Shown: in pieces, positions 61,031-64,000 of the stretch | Layout: the number at the start of each line of letters is the position of its first letter | Position numbering within the stretch: position 1 is the first letter of the stretch | NCBI RefSeq assembly: GCF_002078875.1 | Contig: NC_034409.1 | Coordinates: 10,511,399 to 10,575,398, forward strand | Direction of reading: 5' to 3' | Origin: Numida meleagris | Taxonomy: Eukaryota > Chordata > Aves > Galliformes > Numididae | Length of the DNA stretch: 64,000 nt | The notes under the pieces: model-generated | The model's database searches: none | Seen by the model: the letters and a program-made list of their open reading frames with translations, nothing else | What the model was told of the DNA's origin: nothing | Translations under genes and position numbers: made by a program

Positions 61031-64000
61031 TAATAATTCCTATGTAACCGTGTTACATATTTTCATGTACTAAGCAAAACCATGCAGCAATTGGGTAAAG
61101 AGAAGAAAAACTGAGCTGATCTATTATGAATCACAACTGAATTTATAAGTGGGTGCTATTTATGAATTTTATACAATAATTCATATTAAAGTGTTCCATA
61201 AGAATTACTAAATTGTAAAAACAGCCTTGTAAGTAAAAAATGAAAATCAGCAGTACTATTTCCATTTCCTCACTGTGGTGAAGAATGAAAAGAGAGAATG
61301 GAAATTATTTATCCAATTCCATGCAGAGGGGAATGGCAAAGGTATATTTAGAAGCACTGAATTTTATTATACACTCCATCAATATGTAGAAATCCCTAAC
61401 ATTTAAGAACATGTTGGACTAGTATCAGTCCCTCAACTCTTTGTAGATTCTCATTTGGAATACCTGCACATCTCTTCTAGAGAAAACTACAGAAATTTTA
61501 AAAGCAGCTTTAGAATTTTCTCATTTGATTAAAGAAGACCAATGGAGACAGAGCTGTTTATTTAATGAATGCAAAAATGACTACTAACCAAGAGGTTAGA
61601 AAAAAGAAATGAGTACTCCCATCCAACCTTAACTGCGGGATTTCGGTGCTACATTTCATATCAGTTGTCTAATCCAAACATTTAAATACGTTATGAAATG
61701 TGTTTTAAAGGGGTTGTTTATTAGGCTAAGACTAAGGCATCAGTTACACAGAATTCAGGAAATCTCATATTTTAACTCAAAGCCAGCAAGGACTTGTGGT
61801 TGTATGAATGAGGAAAAAAGACACTTCAATACTATATATTGGTAAATAAAGTTTCCTATCTAAATAAGTGAGATTCATCTCACCTGTCTGTAAATACCTA
61901 TAGTTAAACAGATGAGGTCTAAGTCTCCTTTTGTAGTGTGTAAGAGGAAATGGGTATCTTGCAGACTCTTTCTAAAAGGTCAGGTTAGAATTCCCCTTCT
62001 GAAGCTGTCTATTTTCTCCCAATTGATCACAAAAATATGCATAACACCTATCACAGACTTAAGAATCACAATTTTGTATGCTCAAGTTCAGTCCTTGTTA
62101 AATGAAGCATTTCTAAAAGTTCCAATACATCTTTCCACAACATCTCTGCTTCTTGAAGAGAACTGTACAGCCTCTGACAGTCACCCAGAAGCTGTTAGTA
62201 ATAATCTCATTTTAAATCTCCAATAGAGACCCGAAAGAGTGACCAGTATCTGAAGTATTTTACAGACATTAAGAAGCCCTTTTTCTGCAGTCTTCAGATA
62301 TCAGGGACTTTCAAATCTGTATTTCAATGGAGTTTCTGCATGGTCCTGTTGTAGAAAGATGCTGGCTCATTCTTCCTTTCCTGGATGAAGAGCTAAGCTT
62401 TAGTAACCTGAACCCTTCTCCAAGCCTTTTCTATAGTATTTGGATTCATGGTGTAAAAGAATTCCATCTCACAATGGGATGAATATCAGCATGAGCGGAC
62501 CTATCTTCTAATATATTGTTTTATTTATGTAAAAAATATTTTTGTGTTAGTTTTACAGATTATTTTTGTAATAGAAAATGTGAGAAACTCTACTATAACT
62601 TCTACAGTGTACTGTATTTTGAAACACATTTTGTATAGCAACAGCAGGCAAAACTCCTCTCAAGTCAGTAATATCAATTCACCTCTGCATAGAATTTAGC
62701 CTCATCATCCTAACTCTAACTAAAAACTCTGTACATCACGGTGAGTAAAAACATACTGTTTGACATGATAGTACAGAGCACTTTTAGTAATTACGTTGTC
62801 TTCATCATAGATGTTCTTGCTCCTAGAATTTAATACCAACAACAGTTTAATCTCTGGAGTTATTCAAGCCTTTCTAACATAATGCAGCACAGCCCAAATG
62901 CACACACACACATTTTGTAGAACATAAAAGACATTAAATTGGGTAATGTTTGTAGGCAAACAAGCTAGTCTCTTTAAGAGCCTTGTACCTGATAATTCTC
63001 ATAGTCAGCACACGTGTGGCATCTGCTACTATAAAGATTTAATACCTCATCCATACAGGGTTTGGATCTCATTCCCGAAGGAAGTTAAAAGCAGAGAAGT
63101 AGAAAACAGCTTAAGTGCAGAATATAAAAGCATGTGAGTTTTACAAATAACAGGTCTTTGCTTGTGAGCTTAACACAGTCAGGTCTCTATTAGATCGATC
63201 AGTTACAAAACCAAAGAACTCTTATGCAAAATTTTTATGGAGGAGACAGAAAATTTCATTAGCATCACTTTGCAAGACAGATAAATATACAGGATTCAAG
63301 AAAGTCAGGTAAATGTTTCCTCCCAGGATAGATGTTTCCAAGACAGATCAGAATAACATCTATTGTAGTTAAGTTTCATGGTCTAGATTCTTGGACTTTG
63401 CCACATTTTTCTGTTTCTTCTGAGTCTCAGTGAAGACTGATGACAAACTCTCTCCTAATGAAGCAAAATTTAAGATGACTTCTAGTTATTCCATTTATGT
63501 AAAGCAATAGGCAATTATGGAAGCTGAAGATATGTTCAGGAATTCACAATATTACGCATGATGAAATATGGAAAATGTGAAATTTGTTTTCCTGAATTTT
63601 ATGAAGTTTAGACTCCTTGCAAACAGAACATTTCAGACCTTGCAGAACACATTTTCTCAGTAGAAAGTATTGCAATGGAAAGTCTAATTACATAATAAAA
63701 ACTGTCATGGGTAGTTCAGATTCCTCAGTTCAAAATCAGTTTCTTCATCATCTCCCCCTTTTGACAAGATTTTGCAAGCCACTGAGGCTACAGAAATGAC
63801 AGTCTGCATTTTTAACATCCCTGGGCTACATGTAATCCATATCATCTTGTTGAGGAGTGATGTCAGCACATTTATGATCAGTGATTCACTGGAAATGGAA
63901 GACAATAACCTATACACACACATAAAGCCAACTAGATTCGTTCCAAACTAGCACTGTGATTCCATCTGTGATTCCATAAGATTCCATACTTATCATCTGA
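61031..64000. other. Gene-free AT-rich unique DNA
   Basis: No supportable gene. The 104-codon frame at 61912-62226 has no domain. A CA microsatellite lies at 62901-62912. Confidence 0.5.
62901..62912 (+). repeat. CA microsatellite, six units
   Basis: Six perfect CA units. Short and probably of no consequence. Confidence 0.85.

Overview
The window looks like a gene-poor, AT-rich stretch of a bird chromosome, most likely from a galliform (chicken or a close relative). The evidence is the repeat content. There are ten 5'-truncated CR1 LINE fragments, several with the typical avian CR1 3' end that closes in short ATTCTATG-type repeats. There are three copies of a mariner-type DNA transposon with the TIR and transposase N-terminus I associate with the chicken Galluhop/Mariner1 family. 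There are five solo retroviral LTRs and no SINEs that I can see. No bacterial-style genes, operons, CRISPR arrays or rRNA/tRNA genes were recognised. No complete, recognisable protein-coding gene is present, so the window is best read as intergenic desert or the interior of a very large intron.

Layout. 1-2.05 kb: unique AT-rich DNA with a G-run and a long purine tract. 2.05-2.6 kb: internally deleted mariner (minus). 6.3-6.8 kb: solo LTR of family A (minus). 8.16-9.13 kb: the best coding candidate, two or three exon-like blocks with good splice sites and matching phase on the plus strand. 10.67-11.5 kb: CR1 (plus). 16.9-17.75 kb: 832-bp solo LTR of family B with a perfect 5-bp target duplication. 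20.0-20.3 kb: mariner fragment. 22.2-22.8 kb: solo LTR A (minus). 22.97-23.82 kb: two CR1s abutting 5' end to 5' end. 25.5-26.06 kb: solo LTR A (plus). 28.45-29.87 kb: the longest high-identity CR1. 34.0, 36.7-37.7 and 43.5 kb: older CR1 pieces. 50.2-50.4 kb: internally deleted LTR A. 55.0-55.5 kb: mariner. 56.2, 57.2-58.3 and 60.9 kb: CR1. The rest is unique AT-rich DNA with microsatellites.

None of the mobile elements appears competent. The CR1 reverse transcriptase reading frames are broken; two copies have lost the catalytic palm segment and a third carries a changed FADD motif. The mariners keep only the start of the transposase frame. The retroviral insertions have been reduced to single LTRs. 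Four LTRs belong to one family. Three of the five LTRs have exact 5-bp target duplications and the other two have near-matches, which supports solo-LTR formation in place without large rearrangement. The most interesting non-repeat signal is the phase-consistent exon pair at 8165-8258 and 8491-8634. I could not test it against transcripts or other genomes, and it remains a hypothesis.
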